From NCBI RefSeq assembly GCF_900112065.1, contig NZ_FOKE01000005.1:434001-498000 (forward strand): a stretch of DNA of 64,000 bases. Reading direction: 5' to 3'. The notes under the pieces were generated by a model. The model saw only the letters and a program-made list of their open reading frames with translations. It had not been told where the DNA came from and made no database searches. This DNA comes from Cohnella sp. OV330. Lineage in GTDB: Bacteria > Bacillota > Bacilli > Paenibacillales > Paenibacillaceae. This document shows, in pieces, positions 1 through 7,561 of this stretch. The position numbers and the translations under genes were made by a program. The stretch's first letter is position 1. Every line of letters starts with the position of its first letter.

Positions 1-38
1 TGTTTCAAGCGCCAAAGTGACGTAATTCGTTATTGGAT

Positions 39-216
39 TTAGGCAACCTCTCCAAGCCAGATTACCAACGTTACAGCGGCGAGAATCGGACTCATGGCTA
101 CTGCAAGCGAGAAAAGCAACGTTACTAGATTAGGCAGTCGCTCCAAGCGAGATTACCAACGCTACAGCGGGGCGGATCGGACTCATGACTACTGCAAGCG
201 AGAAAAGTACCGTTAC
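39..216. repeat. Two-copy ~87-bp direct repeat, period 91 bp
   Basis: Copy one (39-125) and copy two (130-216) both begin TTAGGCA and end CGTTAC. They share long blocks such as GATTACCAACG, ATCGGACTCATG and CTACTGCAAGCGAGAAAAG, with roughly ten substitutions between them. The repeat lies downstream of the eda terminator and has no convincing reading frame. It may be a genus-specific intergenic repeat or the edge of a longer array running off the window. Confidence 0.75.
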
Positions 217-245
217 ACATTAACCTCCAGAACATCGACCAAACA

Positions 246-288
246 AAAGCGGGACCGACCGGAGCTGCCTCCGGTACGGTCCCGCTTT
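246..288 (-). terminator. Rho-independent terminator of the kdu operon
   Basis: A perfect 12-bp outer stem (AAAGCGGGACCG with CGGTCCCGCTTT) encloses a 7-bp inner stem (ACCGGAG with CTCCGGT). On the minus strand it is followed by TTTTGTTT. It lies just after the eda stop codon at 304. Confidence 0.9.
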
Positions 289-303
289 ACTCGTCTATTC
301 CAA

Positions 304-954
304 CTAACCCTTCGCAACCTCGTCCGCAAATGCCCGCGCGAGCTTCGCCAGCGCCTTGAAGTCGCCGTCCGCGACGAGCTTCTTGTCCACCAGATTGCCG
401 CCCAGGCCGACGGCTACGGCGCCGGCGTCCAGCACGGACCGGATGTTCTGCAGGTTCACGCCGCCGGTCGCCACCATCGGGATGTGGTTCAGCGGCGCAC
501 GGATCTCCTTGAGGTAACCGACGCCGAGACTCCCGAGCGGGAATACTTTGACGGCGGATGCGCCGGCCTTGTACGCCGTCACGATCTCGGTCGGCGTCAT
601 CGTGCCCGGCCATACCTCGATGCCTTGTTCGACGCCGAATTGAACGACCTCAAGATCGAGGTTCGGCGAGATGATGTACTCCGCGCCCGCCGCGGCCGCT
701 TCCTTGGCCTGACCCAGATCGAGCACCGTGCCGGCGCCGATCCGCATGCGGCCCTCGTAGCGCTCGCGGAACCGCGAGATCATGCCGAGCGCGCCGTCGG
801 TGTTCAGCGTCACTTCGAGGAAGACGACGCCTCCCTCGGCCAGCGCTTCGGCGGTCGCGTCTCCCTTGTCCTCCGGTATGCCGCGGATAATGGCGACGAT
901 CTTGCTCGCCGCCAGCGACTTCATCAGCTCGCTCTGCTCTCTGCCCGTCGTCAT
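304..954 (-). CDS. eda: KDPG/KHG aldolase (2-keto-3-deoxy-6-phosphogluconate aldolase)
   Basis: A 216-residue class I aldolase that splits 2-keto-3-deoxy-6-phosphogluconate into pyruvate and glyceraldehyde 3-phosphate, the last step of uronate breakdown. The early EVTLNT segment carries the catalytic Glu, and SAVKVFPLG holds the Schiff-base Lys; both are typical of the trimeric TIM-barrel family. I chose the ATG at 954 because it overlaps the kduD stop as ATGA; the frame stays open nine codons further upstream, inside kduD. It is the last gene of kduI-deoR-kduD-eda and is followed by a strong terminator. No KDG kinase gene lies in the operon, so the phosphorylation step must be encoded elsewhere. 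Confidence 0.93.
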   Translation of the reverse strand: MTTGREQSELMKSLAASKIVAIIRGIPEDKGDATAEALAEGGVVFLEVTLNTDGALGMISRFRERYEGRMRIGAGTVLDLGQAKEAAAAGAEYIISPNLDLEVVQFGVEQGIEVWPGTMTPTEIVTAYKAGASAVKVFPLGSLGVGYLKEIRAPLNHIPMVATGGVNLQNIRSVLDAGAVAVGLGGNLVDKKLVADGDFKALAKLARAFADEVAKG

Positions 955-1700
955 CGCGCCAGCCAACCTCCGTCCACGCACAGCACATGGCCGTTCAGAT
1001 AGTCGGACGCGGAAGAGGCGAGAAACACGACCGGCCCCTTCATGTCCTCAGGCTGCCCCCAGCGGCCTGCCGGGATACGGTCCGTAATCGACTGATAGCG
1101 TGCTTGGTCCGCGACGATCGGCGCCGTGTTGTTGGTCGTCATGTAGCCGGGCGCGATCGCGTTGACCTGGATGCCCTTGCTCGCCCATTCGTTGGCAAGC
1201 GCTTTGGTGATGCCTGCGACGCCATGCTTGCTCGCCGTGTAGCCGGGCACGTTGATGCCGCCCTGGAACGTCAGCATCGACGCGATATTGACGATCTTCC
1301 CGCTGCCGCGCGCGATCATATGACGGCCGGCCAGCTGGCTGAGGAAGAAGACCGAGTTCAAGTTCAGATCGATGACGTCGAACCAGTCCTTGGCCGCGTG
1401 ATTCGCGGCCGGCGTGCGCCGGATCGTGCCCGCGTTGTTCACGAGAATATCGACGCCGCCGAAAAAGGCCAGCGCCTTCCCGAACACGCCTTCCAGCCCG
1501 TCAAGATCGCTCAGATTCGCGGAGATCTGCTCGATCGTCCCGCCCGCCTCGCGGACGGCCGCCACGGTCGCATCGCAATTGGAAGACGCGACCGCGACGA
1601 TCTTGGCGCCCGCTTCCGCGAGCCCGATCGCCATCGCCTGGCCCAGTCCGCCGGAAGCGCCGGTGACGAGCGCCGTCTTGCCGGTTAAATCGAACAACAT
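951..1700 (-). CDS. kduD: 2-dehydro-3-deoxy-D-gluconate 5-dehydrogenase KduD (SDR family)
   Basis: A 249-residue short-chain dehydrogenase that interconverts 2,5-diketo-3-deoxygluconate and 2-keto-3-deoxygluconate with NAD(H), downstream of KduI. Visible motifs are the cofactor loop TGASGGLG near residue 12, NNAG near 90 and the catalytic YTASK near 150. The C-terminal CVDGGWLAR is typical of KduD. The ATG at 1700 is chosen because AAGGAAGG lies just upstream and it begins four bases after the deoR stop; the longer frame would overlap deoR. It is translationally coupled to eda through ATGA. Confidence 0.93.
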   Translation of the reverse strand: MLFDLTGKTALVTGASGGLGQAMAIGLAEAGAKIVAVASSNCDATVAAVREAGGTIEQISANLSDLDGLEGVFGKALAFFGGVDILVNNAGTIRRTPAANHAAKDWFDVIDLNLNSVFFLSQLAGRHMIARGSGKIVNIASMLTFQGGINVPGYTASKHGVAGITKALANEWASKGIQVNAIAPGYMTTNNTAPIVADQARYQSITDRIPAGRWGQPEDMKGPVVFLASSASDYLNGHVLCVDGGWLAR

Positions 1701-1704
1701 GGCT

Positions 1705-2475
1705 CTATCCTTCCTTCTCTTGGTTAATAAGTAATCTGACGCCGGCTTGCCTGTATTGGGAAGCCAACTCGGGCGAAAGTCCGGCATCGGTGACGATGGC
1801 TTCGACCTCGGTCAGCTGCGCGAACGTGAACAGCGCGCCCTGCCCGAACTTGTGATGGTCCGCCGTCACGTAGGACAGCTGGGCCGTCTCGATGAGGGCG
1901 CGCTTCATCTCGCTGAATTCCCCCGTATAGATCGTGAAGCCGGAGTCCGGCTGAACCCCCGTCGCCGCGAGAAACGCCTTGCGGATATTCAGCTTGCGCA
2001 CGTAAGCGACCGCATCGGATCCGACCAGCATGTTGCGCACCCGGTAGCCGCCTGGCACGACGAGCCGTATGGCGTCCTTGCGCACGAGCTCGCTGATGAT
2101 GACGATGTCGTTGGTCACGACGGTCATCGGCTGGTTCGGCAGCTGCCGCGCCATCTCCTGCATCGTCGTGCCGCCGTCTAGCGCGACGATATCGTTAGGT
2201 TCGATCAGGGACACCGCCAGCTTCGCGACCTCCGCCTTCTCGGCGGCGTGGCGCGCGACCGGATTTTTGAACGACAGGATCCCAAGCTGGTCGGCCTGCG
2301 CGAGCACCGCGCCGCCGTGCATCCGCTGCAGCAGCCCCTTTTCCTCGAGCTTGGCCAGATCCTCGCGGATCGTTTTTCCCGTCACCTCAAGCCGTTCGCT
2401 GAGCTCGGCCACCGTGACCTCGTTCGCGGCCAGCAGCATCTCCATGATCATCTCGTGTCTGCGAAGAGGGTTCAT
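1705..2475 (-). CDS. DeoR-family transcriptional regulator of the kdu operon
   Basis: A 256-residue regulator with the classic DeoR layout. An N-terminal winged HTH at residues 1-60 (RRHEMIMEMLL, VTVAELSERLEVTGKTIREDL, LLQRMHGGAV) precedes a DeoRC sensor domain with the DGGTTMQEMA phosphosugar loop near 100. Such proteins usually repress sugar-use genes until a phosphorylated intermediate binds. It sits between kduI and kduD in one operon, so control of kduI-deoR-kduD-eda is the natural inference. GGAGA lies eight bases before the ATG. Phased A-rich direct repeats upstream of kduI are its likely operator. Confidence 0.88.
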   Translation of the reverse strand: MNPLRRHEMIMEMLLAANEVTVAELSERLEVTGKTIREDLAKLEEKGLLQRMHGGAVLAQADQLGILSFKNPVARHAAEKAEVAKLAVSLIEPNDIVALDGGTTMQEMARQLPNQPMTVVTNDIVIISELVRKDAIRLVVPGGYRVRNMLVGSDAVAYVRKLNIRKAFLAATGVQPDSGFTIYTGEFSEMKRALIETAQLSYVTADHHKFGQGALFTFAQLTEVEAIVTDAGLSPELASQYRQAGVRLLINQEKEG

Positions 2476-2504
2476 TGCGAATCTCCAATCCTAGCGATTT
2501 CCTA

Positions 2505-3338
2505 CTATTTTATATCCTTCATGGCGACCGGATCCATATCCTCGAAAATTTGATTCTCGCCCGCCATGCCCCAGATGAACGTGTAGCTGGCCGTGCCGAC
2601 GCCGCTGTGAATCGTCCAGCTCGGCGAGATGACGCTCTGCTCGTTGCGTACGGCCAGGTGGCGCGTCTCCTGCGGCTCGCCCATCATATGAAAGACGACG
2701 CCGTCTTCGGGCATGTCGAAGTAGAAGTAAACCTCGGAACGGCGATTGTGCGTGTGGCTAGGCATCGTGTTCCACATGCTGCCTTCCTTCAGCAGCGTCA
2801 TGCCCATCACCAGCTGACAGCTCTGGATGCCGCCGGTGTGGATGTAACGGTAGATCGTCCGTTCGTTCGAATTGGTCAAGCTGCCAAGATGGTTCGGCGA
2901 AGCTTCGCTGATCGCGGCCTTCACCGTCGGGTAAGTCTTGTGCGCCGGCGTCGAGTTCATGTAGAACTTGGCAGGCTGCGCGCCGTCCTCGCTCGCGAAT
3001 ACCACTTCCTTCGCCCCGAGGCCGATATAGAGGCAGTCTTTGCTAGCCAGCGCGTATACCTCGCCGTCGACCGTCACGCTACCCGCGCCTCCGACGTTGA
3101 TAATGCCGATCTCCCTGCGCTCCAGGAAGGTCGCCGCGCCGATCGCCTTGGCGTCCGCTTCCAGCTTGACGGTGCCGTTTACCGGCAGCGCCCCGCCGAC
3201 GATGAAGCGGTCGACATGCGTGTAAGTCAACGTCAACCGGTCCGGCTTGAACATCTCTTCAATCAGGAATTCCTCGCGCAGGCGCGCCGTGTCGAATGCC
3301 TTAACTTCGCGTGGATGGGACGCATAACGGTTTTCCAT
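2505..3338 (-). CDS. kduI: 5-dehydro-4-deoxy-D-glucuronate isomerase KduI
   Basis: A 277-residue cupin isomerase that converts 5-keto-4-deoxyuronate, from unsaturated uronic acids released by lyases and GH88/GH105 enzymes, to 2,5-diketo-3-deoxygluconate. Length and sequence match the family, including the N-terminal ENRYASHP, the metal-binding region MPSHTHNRRSEVYFYF (two His and a Glu) and a late WTIHSGVGT segment. The ATG at 3338 has GGAGG nine bases upstream. It is the first gene of the operon, with a TATAAT at 3393-3398 on the minus strand. GH105-like and beta-helix genes in the EPS locus could supply its substrate. Confidence 0.94.
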   Translation of the reverse strand: MENRYASHPREVKAFDTARLREEFLIEEMFKPDRLTLTYTHVDRFIVGGALPVNGTVKLEADAKAIGAATFLERREIGIINVGGAGSVTVDGEVYALASKDCLYIGLGAKEVVFASEDGAQPAKFYMNSTPAHKTYPTVKAAISEASPNHLGSLTNSNERTIYRYIHTGGIQSCQLVMGMTLLKEGSMWNTMPSHTHNRRSEVYFYFDMPEDGVVFHMMGEPQETRHLAVRNEQSVISPSWTIHSGVGTASYTFIWGMAGENQIFEDMDPVAMKDIK

Positions 3339-3350
3339 AGGTTTAAACCT

Positions 3351-3421
3351 CCGATTGTTTATTTATGTTCATATAAGTTTGTATAGGTTTATATTATAGC
3401 AGTATCGGTTCATTTACAACC
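3351..3421 (-). promoter_or_regulatory. kduI promoter and candidate DeoR operator
   Basis: On the minus strand TATAAT lies at 3393-3398, with a weak -35 (GGTTGT at 17-bp spacing). From the -10 to the ribosome site the leader shows a roughly 10-bp periodic pattern: ATAAACCTAT, ACAAACTTAT, ATGAACATAA, ATAAACAATC. DeoR-family proteins often bind phased direct repeats, so this is the most likely operator of the regulator encoded by the next gene. Confidence 0.5.
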
Positions 3422-3446
3422 TAAAAAACAATACGGCAAACGACAA

Positions 3447-3483
3447 CAATAAAAAAGCCGCGCCGTCTCATTGCCGCACGGCT
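3447..3483 (-). terminator. Orphan terminator facing kduI
   Basis: An eight-pair stem with one mismatch (AGCCGCGC against GCCGCACGGCT) is followed on the minus strand by TTTTTTATTG. No minus-strand gene precedes it: the DNA beyond is the plus-strand lasso operon. It may be the terminator of a gene that formerly lay upstream of kduI. Confidence 0.6.
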
Positions 3484-3492
3484 CTACGAATA

Positions 3493-3546
3493 TTGACAAC
3501 GAATTACATGAAGTGTTACTCTGAGATCATGTTCGTTATTAAGAAC
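3493..3546 (+). promoter_or_regulatory. Lasso-operon promoter with SinR-like operator
   Basis: A perfect -35 TTGACA lies at 3493-3498, with a weak -10 TACTCT at 3517-3522 (18-bp spacing). Just after the predicted start point is GTTCGTTATTAAGAAC at 3531-3546, which matches the window's GTTCTTTATAAAGAAC palindrome at 14 of 16 positions. A repressor bound there would block early transcription. The operator is about 137 bases upstream of the cyclase ATG. Confidence 0.6.
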
Positions 3547-3682
3547 GTGTATTTGGAACTATATTAACTCCATTTTAACGCTTTACGATTTCTCGACAAC
3601 GCGATCCGTTCTCTCGAACGAACAGGCGGATCGATTCGAACTCCTTTTCTCTACATAATTGCATATCAGATGGAGGAAGCGA

Positions 3683-5629
3683 ATGAGCGCGATAGCCGGC
3701 ATTTATCAGTTGCTTGGAGAACCTCTCGGAGTCGAATCCGGCCGGCGTATCATGGAAGAACTGCAACGCTATCCTGCCGACGATGTGCATACTTGGCAAT
3801 CGGAAAGAGTGTTCCTCGGCTGCCACGCTCAATGGATTACGCCCGAATCGGTTGACGAGGAGCTTCCATTTTACGACAGGGAACGAGCGCTCGCGATCAC
3901 GGCGGACGCCATTATCGACAATCGCGCAGAACTTTTCGAAAAGCTCGGCGTGCCGAGAGAAGATCGCCTTTCGATGCCGGACAGTCTCCTGATTGTTCTT
4001 GCTTATGATCGATGGGGTCAGGATGCCCCCCGTCACCTAGTCGGCGACTTCGCCTTCATCCTATGGGACGAGAGGAATGGGATCCTGTTCGGAGCCAGGG
4101 ACTTCTCGGGGAGCCGGACGCTGTATTATCACCGATCTGCCCAAGCGCTCTCTTTCTGTACTACGATCGGGCCGCTGCTTGCATTGCCGGGCACGGACAA
4201 GCAACCGAACGAACAATGGATCGCCGATTATCTGGCTATCCCGATTACGGTCGATTCAATCGACTGCGCGTCTACCGTTTATAAAAGCATCGAGCAGCTG
4301 CCGCCCGCCCACAGCTTCTCAGTCATCGACGGGCGAATCTCGCTTTCTCAATTTTGCGAGATTCGCCCGAATGCCGGCGCGATCCGCTTCAAATCGGATG
4401 AAGAATATGAGGAAGCTTTCCGCGAAGTGTTTACAACCGCCGTGAACGATTGCTCGCGAACCCGTCTTCAACTCGGATCGCAGCTAAGCGGAGGTCTCGA
4501 TTCCAGTTCGGTCGTCAGCTTTGCCGTCCGTTCGCTCAAGCGGGAGAGCAAGCGGCTTCACACGTTTAGCTATTATCCCGTCGACGACTTCGAAGACTTT
4601 ACGGCCTCGAGGAACCGCATGGCGGACGAACGCCCGTTTATCCGGACGATCGTCGATCATGTCGGAAATATTGAGCCTCATTACTTGAACTTTCCGGACA
4701 AGAGCCCCCTTTCTGAAGTGGACGACTGGCTGGAGTTGCTGGAAATGCCTTATAAGTATTACGAAAATACATATTGGCTCAAAGGGATTTTCGAAGAGGC
4801 GCGCAAGCATGGGGTAGGCGTCGTCCTTAACGGCCAACGCGGTAACTGGTCGATTTCTTGGGGACATACGATCGATTATCAAGCCCGGTTAATTCGGCAA
4901 TTCCGATGGATGCAGTTCGCTAAAGAATTCGTACTGTTTTGCAGGAATCACGGCGCCCGAAAGAGCAGCTTGCTGGGCCAGGTCTCCCTAATGACGTTCC
5001 CCGGCATCGCTCGTATGATTTCGCCAAAGAAGACGTCCCCCTCCCTCATCGATCCGCAATTCGCCAAGCGCAGCGGCGTCTTCGAGCGGATGGAGCCTTA
5101 CGGGCCGAGCCTATGGGGCTCTCAGCTTCAGAATGCATACGACGTACGGGACGATCTGTACAAGCGCTTGTTCTACTGGAACATCAACGGCGCAAGCGAG
5201 ACGCGACTGTCGCTGAAGTACGGCGTATGGGGACGGGATCCGACGAACGACCTTCGCGTTCTGCGCTTTTGCCTCTCCCTGCCCGACGACCAATTCGTTC
5301 GCGACGGCGTGGATCGACGACTCATCAGGCGCGCGACCGAAGGATATTTGCCCAACAAAGTACGCTTTAACAGGCGATTGCGCGGCGTGCAAGGCGCCGA
5401 TGGCGTACACCGAATGACGCCGGAATGGAACGGCTTCATTACCGAAGTGCAGCAGCTGATCAAGGAGCCTCACGCGAAGCAATACCTGAATACGGCACAG
5501 TTGAAGGCTTCATTAGACAAGCTTCGAGGGGCGCCTCGCGCCGACCACGTATTTGACGAAGACTTTAGGCTCTTGATGCGGGCGCTAATATTCAACCGCT
5601 TCATGAAGCGAACCTTTGAAGGGAGGTGA
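3683..5629 (+). CDS. Lasso peptide cyclase (asparagine synthetase B homologue, 'C' protein)
   Basis: A 648-residue AsnB-like protein that in lasso biosynthesis adenylates the ring Asp/Glu side chain and closes the isopeptide bond with the core N-terminus. The C-terminal half carries the PP-loop SGGLDSS at residues 269-275. The N-terminus reads MSAIAGIY and lacks the Cys2 nucleophile of true glutamine-dependent AsnB, as expected for a cyclase that needs no ammonia. The ATG at 3683 follows GGAGG by seven bases; the in-frame ATG at 3659 has no ribosome site. It is the first gene of the lasso operon, and its stop codon lies within the ribosome site of the precursor gene. A housekeeping asparagine synthetase is unlikely in this context. 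Confidence 0.93.
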   Translation: MSAIAGIYQLLGEPLGVESGRRIMEELQRYPADDVHTWQSERVFLGCHAQWITPESVDEELPFYDRERALAITADAIIDNRAELFEKLGVPREDRLSMPDSLLIVLAYDRWGQDAPRHLVGDFAFILWDERNGILFGARDFSGSRTLYYHRSAQALSFCTTIGPLLALPGTDKQPNEQWIADYLAIPITVDSIDCASTVYKSIEQLPPAHSFSVIDGRISLSQFCEIRPNAGAIRFKSDEEYEEAFREVFTTAVNDCSRTRLQLGSQLSGGLDSSSVVSFAVRSLKRESKRLHTFSYYPVDDFEDFTASRNRMADERPFIRTIVDHVGNIEPHYLNFPDKSPLSEVDDWLELLEMPYKYYENTYWLKGIFEEARKHGVGVVLNGQRGNWSISWGHTIDYQARLIRQFRWMQFAKEFVLFCRNHGARKSSLLGQVSLMTFPGIARMISPKKTSPSLIDPQFAKRSGVFERMEPYGPSLWGSQLQNAYDVRDDLYKRLFYWNINGASETRLSLKYGVWGRDPTNDLRVLRFCLSLPDDQFVRDGVDRRLIRRATEGYLPNKVRFNRRLRGVQGADGVHRMTPEWNGFITEVQQLIKEPHAKQYLNTAQLKASLDKLRGAPRADHVFDEDFRLLMRALIFNRFMKRTFEGR

Positions 5630-5636
5630 CTCTAAC

Positions 5637-5795
5637 ATGGCTAAACAAGAATGGAAGCAACCGGCTCTTGAAGTGCTGGACGTAAACATGACTGCTGCAG
5701 GTCCCGGCAAAGGCGTACTGGACCGCTACCAACCGGATCGCGACGATCCCGTCAGCTTCGACCCGACCCTGCCGCGCGTACCTGGCGATAGCTAG
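5637..5795 (+). CDS. Lasso peptide precursor, paeninodin family
   Basis: A 52-codon gene, too short for routine ORF calling, with GGAGGTGA seven bases before its ATG. The predicted 20-residue leader (MAKQEWKQPALEVLDVNMTA) has the W..P.LE.LDV pattern recognised by RRE proteins, and Thr at position -2, which lasso maturation normally needs. The predicted core is 32 residues and begins AGPGKGVLD; Ala1 to Asp9 would form a nine-member ring. The tail continues RYQPDRDDP, is rich in Pro and Asp, and ends PGDS. AGPG, Asp9, the QPD run and a C-terminal Ser resemble paeninodin, whose terminal Ser is phosphorylated. The 23-residue tail is longer than paeninodin's 14. Sequence and position are seen; ring and cleavage site are inferred. 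Confidence 0.92.
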   Translation: MAKQEWKQPALEVLDVNMTAAGPGKGVLDRYQPDRDDPVSFDPTLPRVPGDS

Positions 5796-5805
5796 GCCAC
5801 TAGAC

Positions 5806-5838
5806 ACATGTTCGCCTCCCGCAAAGAGGCGAATATGT
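5806..5838 (+). promoter_or_regulatory. Intercistronic hairpin after the lasso precursor
   Basis: ACATGTTCGCCTC pairs with GAGGCGAATATGT (13 bp, one G-U pair) around a seven-base loop. No T-run follows, so it is unlikely to be a full terminator. Its place between precursor and modification genes fits an RNA-stabilising or partial-attenuation element that raises precursor over enzyme expression. Confidence 0.6.
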
Positions 5839-5869
5839 CCTATCTTAGCCTTATTTGGAGTGAAGATCC

Positions 5870-6808
5870 GTGACCGCAACGAATGGTCTCTTCTTATATA
5901 CGGCGTTCGGCCTCCAGGTGCGGAGCGAGATCGCCCTGCCTGAGCTGTTCGCTAGCGACGGAATGTCGTACACGCCCGAGTCAGGGGTTATGGTGAAGCG
6001 AAGTTCGTTGGAGGAAGCTTGGCAGAAGCATGCTGGGCCGGAAGACTACTTCGCGGTGCTTGATTCCGAGGTTTTGTTCAGCGTTCCCGAAGTGGGCCTT
6101 TTCGCTGCCGAAAGCGGACATACGATTCACGTCTCACCCTTCCCTGGAGTCGCCGAGGAGCGTCTGCGCCTGTACATCCTCGGCACGGGAATGGGTCTTA
6201 TTTTGCTTCAAAAGCGGATTCTCCCGCTTCACGGAAGTTGCATTGCCGTTGATGGCCGAGCCTATGCCATCGTCGGACAATCAGGCGCCGGCAAGTCGAC
6301 GCTATCGTCCGTTTTATTGGATCGAGGCTACAAGCTGCTTAGCGACGACGTCATTCCCATCGTCCTCACTGATCAAGGTCCGTTCGCCTTTCCGTCTTAT
6401 CCGCAACAGAAACTGTGGCAGGAGAGCTTGGACGCCCTTGAGATCTTCCGCGCGGAAGGCCGACCGATCTACAATCGAGAGACGAAGTTCGCCGTCCCGG
6501 CGCACGATCATTTCCATCGGGAGCCGCTTCCGCTTGCCGGCGTATTCGAGTTGGTCAAGACGGATGACCATCCATTCATTGCGCCAGTGCCCGTTATGGA
6601 AAGATACTACCTGCTCTTCGATCATACGTACCGCAATTTCTATGTAAATCGCGGAGGATTGATGACATGGCATTTCAGTACCCTTAGCAAATTCGTGAAC
6701 CGAATCGACGTCTATCGGATCGGTCGATCGACAAAGGCTTTCTCCGCTCGCGAATCGGCGGATCGTATTTTGGATGTTATCTATCAGGAGGGACAGCGCG
6801 ATGAATAA
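5870..6808 (+). CDS. Lasso peptide kinase (HPr kinase-like, paeninodin-kinase type)
   Basis: A 312-residue protein with an HPr-kinase-type P-loop, GQSGAGKST at residues 136-144, followed by the SDDV metal/active-site segment about 24 residues later. Homologues in paeninodin-type clusters phosphorylate the C-terminal Ser of the precursor; the precursor here ends in Ser. The start is GTG at 5870 with GGAG nine bases upstream. It lies 74 bases after the precursor, beyond a hairpin, and overlaps the RRE gene by eight bases. It lacks the N-terminal receiver-like domain of true HPr kinase/phosphorylase, and there is no ptsH nearby, so a role in catabolite control is unlikely. Confidence 0.88.
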   Translation: MTATNGLFLYTAFGLQVRSEIALPELFASDGMSYTPESGVMVKRSSLEEAWQKHAGPEDYFAVLDSEVLFSVPEVGLFAAESGHTIHVSPFPGVAEERLRLYILGTGMGLILLQKRILPLHGSCIAVDGRAYAIVGQSGAGKSTLSSVLLDRGYKLLSDDVIPIVLTDQGPFAFPSYPQQKLWQESLDALEIFRAEGRPIYNRETKFAVPAHDHFHREPLPLAGVFELVKTDDHPFIAPVPVMERYYLLFDHTYRNFYVNRGGLMTWHFSTLSKFVNRIDVYRIGRSTKAFSARESADRILDVIYQEGQRDE

Positions 6809-7103
6809 TCAGCCGGTTCAATGGACGCCGACCGACCGAATCGAGCAATCAAAAGATCATATTGTTAGCGATATGGACGGGGAAAAGGTCATGCTTAGCG
6901 TACAGAAGGGAAAATACTATAACCTTGGCGAGGTTGGCGGACGCATCTGGGATCTGTTAGCCTCGCCTTGCACCGTACAACAATTAATCGATAATCTCCT
7001 CACGCAATATGAGGTAGAACCCGAGACTTGCCAAGCTCATGTCGCGTCTTTCTTGGATACCCTGTGGTCCGAAGGCTTGATTTGCCGCGCTTCGGCAACA
7101 TGA
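6801..7103 (+). CDS. Lasso RRE protein (PqqD-like, 'B1')
   Basis: A 100-residue PqqD-fold RiPP recognition element that binds the precursor leader and presents it to the peptidase. The body matches the family: DMDGEKVMLSVQKGKYYNLGEVGGRIWDLLASP, then a helical QLIDNLLTQYEVEPETCQAHVASFLDTLWSEGLI. The ATG at 6801 has GGAGG about nine bases upstream; the frame is open nine codons earlier, inside the kinase gene. It ends in ATGA overlap with the peptidase gene. A split B1/B2 arrangement is normal for Gram-positive lasso clusters. Confidence 0.9.
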   Translation: MNNQPVQWTPTDRIEQSKDHIVSDMDGEKVMLSVQKGKYYNLGEVGGRIWDLLASPCTVQQLIDNLLTQYEVEPETCQAHVASFLDTLWSEGLICRASAT

Positions 7104-7561
7104 ACCGTTTTAAAAACGTCCTGCTGTTCTTCAAATTGAATAGACGGGATGCCTTGCTCTTTATTGAAGCCTACGCCTATCTCGGATGGGCCCGACTGCT
7201 GCTGTTATTTCCATTCGCGAAAATCTCTCCTAAGTTGGGCCAAAAGGCGTCGGAGACATCCGAGCTTCACCAACGAGAGGAAGCGGTTTTGGCTTTAAAG
7301 CATATCTCCAGCGCGGTAAACATTATGAGCCGCTACACCATTTGGGATAGCAAATGCCTCGTCAGAGCGATTGCCGGACTGAAGATGTTAGCTAGACGCC
7401 GTATCGACAGCACTTTATATCTCGGAGTGGCAAGAGATGAGACGGGACAGCTTATCGCGCATGCCTGGCTGAGGAGCGGCTCTTTTTATGTCACGGGCGC
7501 GGAAGAGATGTTCCGCTTCACCGTCGTCGAGAAATTCGCCAAGGTCACAAGGAGCCTCTAA
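7100..7561 (+). CDS. Lasso leader peptidase (transglutaminase-like, 'B2')
   Basis: A 153-residue transglutaminase-fold Cys protease that removes the leader before ring closure. The catalytic Cys is in WDSKCLVRA (residue 86), and the His in IAHAWL (residue 121) follows LYLGVARD, the usual order for this family. The third catalytic residue, normally an Asp after HAW, is not obvious: the segment reads RSGSFYVTGAEE. The ATG at 7100 is coupled to the RRE stop as ATGA, and the stop overlaps the exporter start (TAATG). The longer frame from 7028 would overlap the RRE gene and is rejected. Confidence 0.88.
   Translation: MNRFKNVLLFFKLNRRDALLFIEAYAYLGWARLLLLFPFAKISPKLGQKASETSELHQREEAVLALKHISSAVNIMSRYTIWDSKCLVRAIAGLKMLARRRIDSTLYLGVARDETGQLIAHAWLRSGSFYVTGAEEMFRFTVVEKFAKVTRSL

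Noticed and set aside
94..1002. 302-codon plus-strand ORF
   Set aside because: Antisense to eda and the end of kduD; Arg/Asp-rich translation typical of a shadow frame.
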